Source: an uncultured bacterium
GTDB taxonomy: Bacteria; Actinomycetota; Actinomycetes; S36-B12; CAIYMF01
NCBI GenBank assembly: GCA_903927265.1
Contig: CAIYMF010000308.1
Coordinates: 1 to 35,200, forward strand
DNA: 35,200 nt
Direction of reading: 5' to 3'
Shown here: positions 18,140-26,441 of the stretch, piece by piece
Layout: every line of letters starts with the position of its first letter
Numbering within the stretch: the first letter of the stretch is position 1
Translations under genes and position numbers: made by a program
Notes under the pieces: generated by a model
Database searches by the model: none
The model's input: the letters and a program-made list of their open reading frames with translations, nothing else
What the model was told of the DNA's origin: nothing

Positions 18140-18839
18140 CGGTTGCCGCCGGCTCCTCCGCGCCGTATCCAACTCCGCGCACCGTGCGAATCGGGCTGGC
18201 GTCGCCCAGCTTCGCGCGCACCTGAGCTACGTGCACATCGACGGTGCGAGTACCGACGATGGCCGCGTAGCCCCACACTTCACTCAGAAGTTGCTCGCGA
18301 GTGAGGATGCGACCGGGCCGGGCCATCAAGTGGGCAAGTAGGTCGAACTCCGTTGCCGTCAGGATGATTTCCTCACTGTCGACCGTGACCCGCCGTGCAT
18401 CGCGATCGAGGGTGACGCGACCCAACGTGATGGAACGCCCCTCTTCCGTCGGCGCAGCGGCCCGGCGTACGACCGACTTCACCCGCGCAACAAGTTCACG
18501 CGGCGAGAAGGGCTTGGTGACGTAGTCATCGCCACCCATTTCGAGGCCGAGGACACGGTCAATTTCGTCATCTCGCGCGGTGCAGAAAATGACGGGAGTC
18601 CAGTCACCCTCGGCCCGCAGTGCGCGACAGACCTGGGTGCCATCCATGCCGGGCAATCCCACGTCAAGGATGATCGCTACCGGGTGCAGCGAGCGTGCCG
18701 CCTCAAGCGCGGCGCGACCGTCGGCCTCGACGTGCACTCCGAAACCTTCGCGCGACAAGTACAGGCGCAAGAGATCTGAGATGGACCGCTCGTCCTCAGC
18801 GACCAGAACCAAGCCTTTTGACGCTTCGAGGGAATTCAC
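18132..18839 (-). CDS. OmpR-family response regulator
   Basis: A 235-residue DNA-binding regulator. The receiver domain (about 10-125) has the acidic pair E15-D16, phosphoacceptor D59 in ILDVGLPGMDG, switch T87 and K109 in VTKPFSPREL. The C-terminal winged helix (about 138-225) has the usual TATEFDLLAHLMARPGRIL and VDVHVAQVRAKLG blocks ending in IRTVRGVGYG. It is the first gene of a regulator-kinase pair. An in-frame stop immediately upstream forces the GTG at 18839 or a later start; no good ribosome site is present. A 67-base gap separates it from the HGxxPAAW gene. Targets cannot be deduced, though flanking trp genes are candidates. Confidence 0.94.
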   Translation of the reverse strand: MNSLEASKGLVLVAEDERSISDLLRLYLSREGFGVHVEADGRAALEAARSLHPVAIILDVGLPGMDGTQVCRALRAEGDWTPVIFCTARDDEIDRVLGLEMGGDDYVTKPFSPRELVARVKSVVRRAAAPTEEGRSITLGRVTLDRDARRVTVDSEEIILTATEFDLLAHLMARPGRILTREQLLSEVWGYAAIVGTRTVDVHVAQVRAKLGDASPIRTVRGVGYGAEEPAATGE

Positions 18840-18906
18840 AGTTCAAGGATTCCATGTCGAACCGCTCTGCGGGCCTTGTAGTAGCCCGTTGCGGGTTCGG
18901 ACTCGG

Positions 18907-19134
18907 TCAGGATTTGGCCGCGGCGGACGACCCACGCGCGGGAACGGCACCAAGACCGGCCATCTGCATGACCTTGCCGACGATGACGCCAATGATGAAG
19001 ATTGCGAATGACGACCAGAACATCCAGGAGATTCCAAGAATCAACCCAAGACCTCCGACCAGAAAAGCAAAGATCATGATGATGACGGCGGTCCAGGCTG
19101 CGGGCGTTTGCCCGTGGTTGCCGTGTTCGGCCAT
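18907..19134 (-). CDS. HGxxPAAW-motif small membrane protein
   Basis: A 75-residue protein with the defining HGQTPAAW motif near its N-terminus, two hydrophobic helices (about 14-33 and 38-57) and a short basic/alanine tail. Function is unknown; the family is characteristically found in actinobacterial trp clusters between the trpE side and trpC, as here. The ATG at 19134 is chosen because AGGAG lies 8 bases upstream and the family usually starts MAEHG-like; an upstream start at 19149 would add five residues. Confidence 0.88.
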   Translation of the reverse strand: MAEHGNHGQTPAAWTAVIIMIFAFLVGGLGLILGISWMFWSSFAIFIIGVIVGKVMQMAGLGAVPARGSSAAAKS

Positions 19135-19204
19135 CGGTGAACTCCTCATCGGTTGGCAGGTCGGTTGACGTGACGGATCTCAGCTCGGCTGCGAGTCACA
19201 GGAT

Positions 19205-19221
19205 AGCGGTCCTTCACCGCT
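19205..19221. other. Hairpin between the Trp_oprn_chp and HGxxPAAW genes
   Basis: AGCGGT and ACCGCT arms (6 bp) around a 5-base loop. No T-tract follows on either strand, so it is not a typical intrinsic terminator; it could be a weak terminator or a processing site. Confidence 0.3.
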
Positions 19222-19234
19222 CGTGGAAGGCAGG

Positions 19235-19247
19235 CGCCACCGTGGCG
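19235..19247. other. Palindrome just downstream of the Trp_oprn_chp stop
   Basis: CGCCAC and GTGGCG arms flank a single central base, a perfect 13-base palindrome in the same 117-base gap as the 19205 hairpin. Such a short centre suits a protein-binding site better than an RNA loop, but no regulator is known. Confidence 0.3.
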
Positions 19248-19251
19248 ACCG

Positions 19252-19860
19252 TCAGGTAGTCGGGTCTTCCCCGCGGTCGAGAGCGGTCCAGAGATCAGCT
19301 GAACCCCGATGCTCACTGGGGTTGTCGACCACGGCCGAGTCCCCCGCGACCGGCCGCTCATAGCGGCTTCCGAGCGCGGGCCAATGGCGGCAGGTGAGCA
19401 CAGTGACAAGCCCACCCCCCACCACGGCGAGAAGTCCGATGACGGCTAAGACCGGTCCACTCATACTTCGGTCGATGACCACGGCCGCCGAGCCATCAAC
19501 CGATGCGGGCAGGGCTGCCGCGGCCACTTCGGCGAATCCATTGCGCAGGGCGCTGACGCATGCACTGAGGACTCCGAGGCTCACAGCAGTGACCAGTAGT
19601 CCAATCAGGAGCCGCAGTGCCCCGCGGGCCGCAAGTAAGCCGCCAATCGCGGCCAACGACACCAGTGCCACCGCCCTCGCCCCAGGAAGGCAGGTGGCTC
19701 CATCAAGGGCAACGCTTGCCCCAGCGATGGCCGTCGTCGCCACAGCCCACGTCATCGAACTGCTCAGAACCAGAAGCAGCGCGCCAGCCGCGAGCATCAT
19801 CAACGCTGTGCGCCGCTGCGATGCGCCCGACCGGCGAGGCGCCGGCTGCGTCTTAGCCAT
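19252..19860 (-). CDS. Trp-biosynthesis-associated membrane protein (Trp_oprn_chp)
   Basis: A 202-residue membrane protein with four hydrophobic segments (about 18-38, 63-79, 84-103 and 135-157). It has the conserved family tail: ALGSRYERP, then SADLWTALDRGEDPT at the end. Function is unknown; the family is named for its constant position after trpE in Actinobacteria. The ATG start overlaps the trpE stop by 8 bases, so its synthesis is coupled to TrpE. A role in the supply, sensing or export of tryptophan or a precursor is often guessed, but nothing in the sequence proves it. Confidence 0.92.
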   Translation of the reverse strand: MAKTQPAPRRSGASQRRTALMMLAAGALLLVLSSSMTWAVATTAIAGASVALDGATCLPGARAVALVSLAAIGGLLAARGALRLLIGLLVTAVSLGVLSACVSALRNGFAEVAAAALPASVDGSAAVVIDRSMSGPVLAVIGLLAVVGGGLVTVLTCRHWPALGSRYERPVAGDSAVVDNPSEHRGSADLWTALDRGEDPTT

Positions 19861-21433
19861 CGCCGGCGGGAGTCATCGTGGCCGCCACGGCGACGGCACG
19901 CAGTACGGCGGCCGCCTTCGCAGCACACTCAGCGTCTTCTGAAGCCGCCACTGAATCGGCAACAATGCCTGCACCTGCTTGAACGTAGGCAACACCATCA
20001 CGCAGCACTGCCGTGCGAATGGCAATCGCCGCGTCAAGATCGCCAGCGAAATCGAGGTATCCGATACAGCCGCCGTAGATACCCCGACGCGCAGGTTCAA
20101 GTTCATCGATAATCTGCATCGCCCGCGGCTTGGGGGCTCCTGACAACGTGCCCGCCGGGAACGTCGCGGCAAGCAAGTCGTAGGCCGTGTGCTCGGCTCC
20201 CAGTTTTCCAACCACGGTCGATACCAAATGCATGATGTGCGAATACCGCTCGACCGACATGAAGTCGATCACTTCCACTGTTCCGGGTTCACACACTCGG
20301 CCAAGATCGTTGCGACCGAGGTCAACGAGCATGAGGTGTTCGGCGCGCTCCTTGGGATCGGCCAGCAGATCTTCGCCCAATGCCGTGTCATCCTCGGGAG
20401 TGATCCCCCGAGGACGTGATCCGGCAATCGGATGCAGCATTGCTCGCCCTTCGTGCAAGGTGACAAGAGCTTCAGGACTCGAGCCGACAACGTCAAATGC
20501 CACCCGAGTAGGAAGACTCCCATCATCGGTGGCGTCGGCCACCGGGAAGCGCACGAGATACATATAGGGCGAGGGATTACTCGCGCGCAGGACTCGGTAC
20601 ACGTCCAGTGCCGTAGCCTGCGTTGGCTGATCGAAGCGCTGCGACAACACGATTTGAAAAGCATCACCGGCGCGAATGTGTTCACGGCAGAGCTCGACAC
20701 CCTCGCGATAGGTCGCACTGTCGGTGCGCCGCGTGAAAACCGCGGTGACCTCCGGGTCGTAGCGCGCTGCAGACGGAGCAGCGGGCATCGCCAGAGCCGC
20801 TTCCATCCGATCAAGTCGTTGCACAGCATCAGCCCACGCTTCATCAACGCGCGCATCAGAACCGTCGTAGTTAATGGCGTTGGCGATCAACAGCACCGAA
20901 CCGTCGGCATGATCGAGTACCGCAAGATCGGTTGCGAGCAGCAAACAGACCTCGGGAATGCCGATTTCGTCAGGATTGGCATCGGGGAGCCGCTCCCAAC
21001 GACGAACCGCGTCGTAACTGATTGCGCCGACGAGGCCTCCGGTGAGCGGTGGCAGCCCCGCCAGACGCGGGGTATGAAGTGCAGCAACCGTGTCGCGCAC
21101 CGCTTCGAGGGGATCGCCCGTCAGTGGAACACCGACCGGCGGCGTTCCGACCCAGTGAGCCGTACCGTCAATTTCGGTCAGCATGGCCGAGCACGCCACA
21201 CCCACAAAGGAGTAGCGAGACCACGAACGCCCGTGCTCGGCGGATTCCAGCAGGAATGTTCCCGCACGCTCACCGGCAAGTTTGCGATAGAGCCCCACAG
21301 GGGTCTCGCCATCGGCTAACAGCCGGCGAACAACCGGAATAACCCGTCGATCTCGTGCGAGGGCGCGAAAACCGTCGAGGTCAGGCGTGGCCGCACCCGC
21401 GAGGGTCGCGCGGACCGAGTCGGTCGGCGTCAT
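19853..21433 (-). CDS. trpE: Anthranilate synthase component I
   Basis: Converts chorismate to anthranilate, using ammonia from a separate TrpG glutaminase, which is not encoded in this window. The 526-residue protein has the LLES motif (61-64) associated with tryptophan feedback inhibition. It also has the chorismate-binding core: SPEALV, the IAGSRPRG block, [19 protein letters not shown] and the [20 protein letters not shown] block with the conserved catalytic region. No TrpG domain is fused. The ATG overlaps the hisI stop as ATGA, so there is no room for a trp leader or attenuator directly before the gene; control must act through hisI or internal sites. Confidence 0.97.
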   Translation of the reverse strand: MTPTDSVRATLAGAATPDLDGFRALARDRRVIPVVRRLLADGETPVGLYRKLAGERAGTFLLESAEHGRSWSRYSFVGVACSAMLTEIDGTAHWVGTPPVGVPLTGDPLEAVRDTVAALHTPRLAGLPPLTGGLVGAISYDAVRRWERLPDANPDEIGIPEVCLLLATDLAVLDHADGSVLLIANAINYDGSDARVDEAWADAVQRLDRMEAALAMPAAPSAARYDPEVTAVFTRRTDSATYREGVELCREHIRAGDAFQIVLSQRFDQPTQATALDVYRVLRASNPSPYMYLVRFPVADATDDGSLPTRVAFDVVGSSPEALVTLHEGRAMLHPIAGSRPRGITPEDDTALGEDLLADPKERAEHLMLVDLGRNDLGRVCEPGTVEVIDFMSVERYSHIMHLVSTVVGKLGAEHTAYDLLAATFPAGTLSGAPKPRAMQIIDELEPARRGIYGGCIGYLDFAGDLDAAIAIRTAVLRDGVAYVQAGAGIVADSVAASEDAECAAKAAAVLRAVAVAATMTPAGDG

Positions 21434-21798
21434 ACGTCGCCGCCCGTCACGAGGCCGGAGTCAAAGCACGTGGCGTCGCCGGTGTGGCATGCCGGACCTG
21501 TTTGCACAACCCGCACGAGCAGGGCGTCTCCATCACAGTCGAGCCGCACCTCAACCACTGCCTGTACGTTGCCGCTGGTCTCACCCTTGACCCAGTACTC
21601 ACTGCGCGACCGGCTCCAGTACGTGGCCCGGCCGGTCTCGAGAGTACGACGCAGAGCCTCGCGATCCATCCAGGCCACCATCAACACCGCTCCCGAATGA
21701 GCGTCCTGGGCAATCGCTGGGATGAGCCCATCGGCTCCAAATACCGGCGAACGCCCAGTGCCATGCGCCTGGTCGCGGTCCTGTTCACTCTCGGTCAC
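21430..21798 (-). CDS. hisI: Phosphoribosyl-AMP cyclohydrolase
   Basis: Opens the purine ring of PR-AMP, the third step of histidine synthesis. The 122-residue protein is the cyclohydrolase alone, without the HisE pyrophosphohydrolase domain. Family blocks are [30 protein letters not shown] and the zinc-binding DCDGDALLV and GPACHTG blocks ending in CF. It is the first gene of the hisI-trpE block and is divergent from the BTAD/STAND regulator across a 134-base gap. The GTG start has no ribosome site; a CACAAT hexamer lies 6 bases upstream, resembling the leaderless promoters elsewhere in the window but with an imperfect first base. Confidence 0.96.
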   Translation of the reverse strand: MTESEQDRDQAHGTGRSPVFGADGLIPAIAQDAHSGAVLMVAWMDREALRRTLETGRATYWSRSRSEYWVKGETSGNVQAVVEVRLDCDGDALLVRVVQTGPACHTGDATCFDSGLVTGGDV

Positions 21799-21804
21799 AG
21801 TTCC

Positions 21805-21810
21805 ATTGTG
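21805..21810 (-). promoter_or_regulatory. Candidate -10 element for leaderless hisI-trpE transcript
   Basis: Minus-strand CACAAT keeps the two most conserved -10 bases (second A, last T) and lies 6 bases before the GTG at 21798. Confidence 0.35.
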
Positions 21811-21908
21811 TCGGAGGTTGCTCAGACTCGAGCCGACGGTCCCTACCGGCCATCGCTGCGGTTCCTCGGACCCTTCAGGAGATCTGTCTGCCCTGCCTGT
21901 AGCACTGT

Positions 21909-21944
21909 GGCCATCTCCCGGTTACCCTTCGAGTGGAGATGGCC
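21909..21944. repeat. Perfect 10-bp inverted repeat enclosing the BTAD/STAND gene start
   Basis: GGCCATCTCC at 21909-21918 and its exact complement GGAGATGGCC at 21935-21944 are separated by 16 bases. Those 16 bases contain the TACCCT -10 candidate (21923-21928) and the first bases of the GTG start; the ATG at 21939 lies within the right arm. It may be a two-half-site operator or, on a longer transcript, a hairpin hiding the start. Confidence 0.65.
21923..21928 (+). promoter_or_regulatory. Candidate -10 element of the BTAD/STAND regulator gene
   Basis: TACCCT, identical to the trpC element, lies 4 bases before GTG 21933 and 10 before ATG 21939. Transcription would begin within a few bases of either start, so the message has almost no leader. 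Confidence 0.4.
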
Positions 21945-24911
21945 GATGGTCCAATCAGGGCCCCGTCTCTGATGTCACAGGCACGGGGGTGCTGGGTGGA
22001 GCTCAACCTGTTAGGGCCACCGGCGGTCGCGTATGCCGACGGTCGGCGCGACCCTCTGCCCCTCGGTCGACCTGTGCGCGTGTTGACCGCGCTCGCACTC
22101 CAACCCGGCCGAGTACTTGAGCACGACGAAATCGTCGCCGCAGTCTGGGATGGCACGCCCCCGACTACCGTGCGTAACGCCCTGCACGTCTACGTGTCGC
22201 GCCTCCGAGCACAATTGGGCCCGCGAACGATTGTGACTTCCGGCAATGGGTACCGCCTCACGTTGCCGTCCAGCAAAGTCGATGTCGTCCGCTTCGAGTC
22301 AGAGGTTCACAGCGCGATTGCCGACATTCGTGCGGGACGCATTCACATCGGCGTTGAGGCCCTTGCAGCAGCGTTACCGAACTACCGCGGCGCCCTGCTG
22401 GCTGGGCAAACCTTGAGCGAGGCTCTCACCGCCGTACGCCGTCGCCTTGCCCAGACGGCCGACGTCGCCCGCGAGGAATTGCTGGGCGGTCGCATCGTGC
22501 TCGCCGAACCCACCGATGCCCCCCTCTTGATCGGACAAGCACGAGCCCTCGTCGACCAGGAGCCGCTGAGCGAACGACGCTACGTACTTCTGATGGATTC
22601 CTTGCAATTGGCCGGACGCACCGCAGATGCGCTGGAGGTGTACACCAGCGCTCGCGCCGTGCTGCGCGAGCGGGTGGGACTCGATCCCGGAGACGATCTT
22701 CGCACGGCTCGCGCGCGCATTCTCGGCACCGTCGAGCCCGGCGCCTCGCCAGATGGCCCCTCGTTGCATTCTCGCCTCGTAGGCCGCGAGCGCGAAGTCG
22801 ATTCAGTGGTCGCATTCCTCCACGATCGTCGGCTGGTTACCATCACAGGAATCAGCGGCTCAGGTAAGTCACGAATTGCTGCCGAAGCGGTTCGGCTGAC
22901 TCAGCCTTACTTCGCTGGACGTTCGCGAACGGTGAATCTGGCGGACCACCCGATCGCCGAGGATCCTGCCCACGCAGTGGCCGGCGCCACCGGTGTGCCC
23001 CCCGAGTCGGTGGTCGGCGAATTGGCCGGGCAACTCCTCCACGGTCGATTCCTGCTCGTACTCGACTCCTGCGAACACCTACGGATGGGGCCTTACGTTC
23101 AGGACTTGCTGCAGGCGTTGCCGGGCCTGAGCATCGTGGCCACCTCACAACGGGCACTCGGCGCAGCCGGAGAAGTCGTTGTTTCACTGACGGGCCTTGA
23201 CGCGGGTACCGACGACACCGTCGCCGCTGATCTTGAGCACACTGCCGGAGTGCAGCTCTACTTACAACGTGCCCGCGAGTCCGGCCATCCGGTGCCCCCC
23301 GATCAGATCCTCGACGCGGGTCGTTTAGTCCGACGGCTGAGTGGTCTTCCGCTGGCCATCGAAATGGCAGCGTCACATCCCGACGGCGGACGCCCTCACC
23401 TGCTGCTCGAACGCACTGCCCTTGAAACGATTCAACGTGAGCGCTGGGACGACAGCGGTCAACTCATCTCGCTCACCAATTCGATTCGGCGCACGCTGAC
23501 GCTTCTTCCCGAACCCGCGAGAGCGTTGCTCGATCTGCTTGCGGTGCTCCCCGCACGAGCACCCGATCAACTCCTACTCACATCGGCCAACGGAAGTGAA
23601 CCGACATCAGGTCACCTGCATGAACTCGTGAGTTGGAGTTTGGTCACTCGTCCCGATGCACCAGTCTCCCAAGTCGAGCCCTTGGCACTCGTGCGCGAAT
23701 TGGTGATGTCCGAACTTGACGATGCAACGGTCCGTTCACTGCAGCGGCAAATTCGCACAGGACTGTCGGTACTGTCTGCCGACCTTCTTGAGCGACCACT
23801 GGCCATTCCGGTCTCCGCTGACGCCTCAGACGTGGTGCGAGCATTGACATCTCCCGCCGTCGGCGCGCTGACGTGGCCCGGGCCATGGAGTGAGCCAGTC
23901 GAACATGCACTAGCTCTGCTACTGCTCATTGACGCCGACGTCGATCAGGTGTCTCTCGCATCCGTGGCAGCGACCCTCGCTCAGACGGCCGGTGACGCCC
24001 TGCCCCCAGATCTTCGCTATGACCTTCAGCGGGCCCGACTCGGTTTCGCATTGACTGGGGCAGACAGGGAAGGCCTTGCCGAAGTCATCGACGACTTGGC
24101 CGTTCTCGCCGCTGAAGCTGATGTCACTCGCCAGGCTGCGTGGGCCGTCGACTCGGTTTTTCTCGCCCTCGAAGATGGGCGTCTCTCCGAAGCCACCGCG
24201 CTGGCAGACGTTGCGTGGGATGCGGTGACTTCGGCCAAGTGCGACAACGATCCGCTCGCCGTGCGCGCCGCTCGCGCCCGGATGCATGCCGTGTGGTTGC
24301 AACACGGCGCACACGAAGCCGTCGCACACGCACTTCAGGCAGCCGCGCTGGCTGACCGAATCGATTCGACTGAAAGCATTTCCGCGTTCGGCGAAGCAGG
24401 TGGTCTGCTCGTCAGCGCCGGTGAGCTCGCTCTGGGTGCGACCTATACCCGCAAGGCCGCGCAACTTGCCTTGCGCTGGAATAGCCCGCACAGCTTGGTC
24501 TATGTCCTGTCGCTCGCCGATCTCGCCCTTGAAGAGGGACGTATCAGCGAGTGCCGGGCCATCACGTTGGTTCTGCTCGACCGAGTGTGGCGTCGCGGCG
24601 ACGAGCGCTACCAGAAGTGGTGCCTGATTCGGCTGTCCCAAGCAGCGGCACGCAGTGGCGACTCCAAGGAGGCGGCAACGCTACTCGGCGCCTCCTCAAC
24701 CGTCGCACCAGGAACGGCATGGGAGTCCGATCCCGATGTGTGCGACCTGCTTGAGCAACTTCCTGCAGATCTTGGCGGCGAGGCATTTCGCGAAGCATTC
24801 CAACGAGGAGCTTCGGCTCCACGCGGCTGGGTGGTTGCCTCACTGACGACACCGGTCGACTTGCCCGACACCCTGGAGCCAGAGTTGCTCGTTGCGCTAC
24901 GCAGTCGCTGA
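21933..24911 (+). CDS. AfsR/SARP-like regulator: wHTH, BTAD, STAND ATPase and helical repeat domains
   Basis: A 992-residue transcription regulator. It has an OmpR-type winged helix (about residues 22-110, with VRNALHVYVSRLRAQLG and the GNGYRL turn) and a bacterial transcriptional activator domain (about 115-260, ending AVLRERVGLDPGDDLR). An NTPase domain follows: Walker A GISGSGKSR near residue 306, Walker B FLLVLDSCEH near 371, and a GLPLAIEMAA motif near 470. The C-terminus is a long alanine-rich helical region that looks TPR-like (about 690-950). Such proteins usually activate nearby operons when ATP or a ligand changes their oligomeric state. It sits between hisI and hisF on the opposite strand, pointing toward hisF. 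Start choice (GTG 21933, ATG 21939 or ATG 21972) is uncertain. Confidence 0.9.
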   Translation: MEMADGPIRAPSLMSQARGCWVELNLLGPPAVAYADGRRDPLPLGRPVRVLTALALQPGRVLEHDEIVAAVWDGTPPTTVRNALHVYVSRLRAQLGPRTIVTSGNGYRLTLPSSKVDVVRFESEVHSAIADIRAGRIHIGVEALAAALPNYRGALLAGQTLSEALTAVRRRLAQTADVAREELLGGRIVLAEPTDAPLLIGQARALVDQEPLSERRYVLLMDSLQLAGRTADALEVYTSARAVLRERVGLDPGDDLRTARARILGTVEPGASPDGPSLHSRLVGREREVDSVVAFLHDRRLVTITGISGSGKSRIAAEAVRLTQPYFAGRSRTVNLADHPIAEDPAHAVAGATGVPPESVVGELAGQLLHGRFLLVLDSCEHLRMGPYVQDLLQALPGLSIVATSQRALGAAGEVVVSLTGLDAGTDDTVAADLEHTAGVQLYLQRARESGHPVPPDQILDAGRLVRRLSGLPLAIEMAASHPDGGRPHLLLERTALETIQRERWDDSGQLISLTNSIRRTLTLLPEPARALLDLLAVLPARAPDQLLLTSANGSEPTSGHLHELVSWSLVTRPDAPVSQVEPLALVRELVMSELDDATVRSLQRQIRTGLSVLSADLLERPLAIPVSADASDVVRALTSPAVGALTWPGPWSEPVEHALALLLLIDADVDQVSLASVAATLAQTAGDALPPDLRYDLQRARLGFALTGADREGLAEVIDDLAVLAAEADVTRQAAWAVDSVFLALEDGRLSEATALADVAWDAVTSAKCDNDPLAVRAARARMHAVWLQHGAHEAVAHALQAAALADRIDSTESISAFGEAGGLLVSAGELALGATYTRKAAQLALRWNSPHSLVYVLSLADLALEEGRISECRAITLVLLDRVWRRGDERYQKWCLIRLSQAAARSGDSKEAATLLGASSTVAPGTAWESDPDVCDLLEQLPADLGGEAFREAFQRGASAPRGWVVASLTTPVDLPDTLEPELLVALRSR

Positions 24912-24920
24912 TGACTCGCG

Positions 24921-24958
24921 CGAACTAACGCACCAATTCGCCCGCGTCGCGTAGTTCG
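24921..24958. other. Inverted repeat at the convergent regulator/hisF junction
   Basis: CGAACTA (24921-24927) and TAGTTCG (24952-24958) are exact complements 24 bases apart, straddling the 13-base gap between the two stop codons and the end of hisF. It could be a weak bidirectional terminator, but the loop is long and there is no strong T-tract. Confidence 0.25.
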
Positions 24959-25695
24959 TTCTTGATCTCGGCGATACTTATTTCGCCGAAATGCAACACA
25001 CTCGCAGCAAGTACTGCATCGGCACCCGCCGCTACCGCAGGCGCGAAATGGCCGATCCTTCCCGCGCCACCACTGGCAATCAACGGAACGCTCACAGCAG
25101 CTCGCACCAACGCGATGAGCTCGAGATCGTAACCCTCACGCGTGCCGTCGGCGTCCATTGAATTGAGCAACACCTCACCGGCGCCTAGTGCAGTTGCTTC
25201 CCGCGCCCACTCGATGACATCGATACCTGTGCCACGGCGACCGCCGTGTGTGGTGACTTCAAATCCGCTCTCGGTACGCGCGTCACCGGTGACGCGACGC
25301 GCATCAACCGACAGCACGACACACTGAGAACCGAAGCGCTGAGCCGCCTCCGCAAGAAGTTCGGGCCTCGCGAGTGCGGCGGTGTTGAGACTCACCTTGT
25401 CGGCACCAGCGCGCAGTAAACGGTCGATGTCGACCAACTCACGCACTCCGCCACCGACGGTCAGAGGAATGAAGACCTCATCGGCCGTGCGGCGCACCAC
25501 GTCGAACACCGTGGCTCGATCGCCAGAGGATGCGGTGATGTCAAGGAAGATCAACTCATCAGCACCGGCGGCGTCATAGGCGCGAGCCAGTTCAACCGGG
25601 TCTCCCGCATCACGTAGGTTGGCGAAGTTGACCCCCTTCACAACTCGCCCGGCGTCGACGTCAAGGCACGCAATCACTCGGATGGCAACGCTCAT
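24925..25695 (-). CDS. hisF: Imidazole glycerol phosphate synthase cyclase subunit
   Basis: Barrel subunit that uses ammonia from HisH to convert PRFAR to imidazole glycerol phosphate and AICAR. From ATG 25695 it has 256 residues, the normal length. Catalytic aspartates are D12 in [14 protein letters not shown] and the one in [10 protein letters not shown]; phosphate-binding blocks VGGGVREL and [12 protein letters not shown] are present. The frame is open 51 codons further upstream, but that part overlaps priA and has no family similarity. It starts 7 bases after the priA stop. The partner hisH is two genes upstream, so the subunits are made from one cluster. Confidence 0.97.
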   Translation of the reverse strand: MSVAIRVIACLDVDAGRVVKGVNFANLRDAGDPVELARAYDAAGADELIFLDITASSGDRATVFDVVRRTADEVFIPLTVGGGVRELVDIDRLLRAGADKVSLNTAALARPELLAEAAQRFGSQCVVLSVDARRVTGDARTESGFEVTTHGGRRGTGIDVIEWAREATALGAGEVLLNSMDADGTREGYDLELIALVRAAVSVPLIASGGAGRIGHFAPAVAAGADAVLAASVLHFGEISIAEIKNELRDAGELVR

Positions 25696-25702
25696 GCGGC
25701 GC

Positions 25703-26428
25703 TCACCCGGCGACTGCTGCAAGTGCCTCGGGCAATCTGAAAGCACCCGCGTACAGCGCTTTGCCCACGATGGCACCCTCGACGCCGATAGGCGTGAGTT
25801 CGGCCAGCGCGAGCAGGTCAGCAATGGATGACACCCCTCCTGAGGCAATCACGGGGCGGTCTGTTGCCGCGCACACGTTCCTGAGAAGTTCGATGTTGGG
25901 ACCGGTCAGCGTGCCGTCTTTAGCAACGTCGGTGACCACGTAGCGTGCACACCCATCGGCGTCGAGACGAGCCAGCGTTTCCCAGAGGTCACCGCCCTCG
26001 TGTGTCCAGCCACGCGCTGCCAACGTGGTACCGCGTACATCGAGCCCGACGGCGATGCGATCACCATGCTCAACAATGGCTCGCCGTGTCCATTCAGGAT
26101 CTTCCAGTGCGGCAGTTCCGAGGTTCACCCGGCGGCAACCAGTGGCAAGTGCAGCGGCAAGCGACTCGTTATCGCGAATACCACCCGACAGTTCAACAGG
26201 AATATCAAGTCGGCCCACAACGTCGGCGAGCAATTCGCGGTTACTCCCCCGACCGAAGGCCGCATCAAGATCAACCAGGTGAACCCACTGGGCACCGTCT
26301 GCCTGCCAGGTGAGCGCGGCCTCCAGCGGATCGCCATAGCCCGTTTCAGTTCCGGCCTCGCCTTGAACCAGACGCACGGCCGTTCCACCGGCCACATCAA
26401 CTGCGGGCAACAATTCAAGAGCAGACAT
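25703..26428 (-). CDS. priA: PriA: bifunctional HisA / TrpF isomerase
   Basis: A 241-residue barrel that isomerises ProFAR in histidine synthesis and, in Actinobacteria, also phosphoribosylanthranilate in tryptophan synthesis. PriA-specific features are present: D11 and R19, the loop ARGWTHEGG with R139 and W141 (equivalent to R143 and W145 of the mycobacterial enzyme, which switch between substrates), and D171 in KDGTLTGPN. The phosphate-binding SGGIRDN and IASGGVSS blocks are also seen. No trpF occurs in the window's trp cluster, which agrees with a double role. The ATG follows a TAGGGT -10 element by 7 bases with no ribosome site, so it can be expressed apart from hisH. Confidence 0.95.
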   Translation of the reverse strand: MSALELLPAVDVAGGTAVRLVQGEAGTETGYGDPLEAALTWQADGAQWVHLVDLDAAFGRGSNRELLADVVGRLDIPVELSGGIRDNESLAAALATGCRRVNLGTAALEDPEWTRRAIVEHGDRIAVGLDVRGTTLAARGWTHEGGDLWETLARLDADGCARYVVTDVAKDGTLTGPNIELLRNVCAATDRPVIASGGVSSIADLLALAELTPIGVEGAIVGKALYAGAFRLPEALAAVAG

Positions 26429-26435
26429 GGCAACG

Positions 26436-26441
26436 ACCCTA
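26436..26441 (-). promoter_or_regulatory. -10 element for leaderless priA, overlapping hisH stop
   Basis: Minus-strand TAGGGT, identical to the pyk element, lies 7 bases before ATG 26428. Its TAG is the hisH stop codon. Confidence 0.5.

Noticed and set aside
20432-21319. 295-codon open frame on the plus strand opposite trpE
   Set aside because: Covers most of trpE, whose motifs are continuous on the minus strand; no family similarity seen.
21799-21932. Possible T-box or trp attenuator upstream of hisI-trpE
   Set aside because: No T-box sequence, Trp-codon leader peptide or terminator hairpin on the minus strand; hisI appears to have almost no leader.
25696-25848. N-terminal extension of hisF by 51 codons
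   Set aside because: Overlaps priA and has no HisF similarity; ATG 25695 gives the family start.
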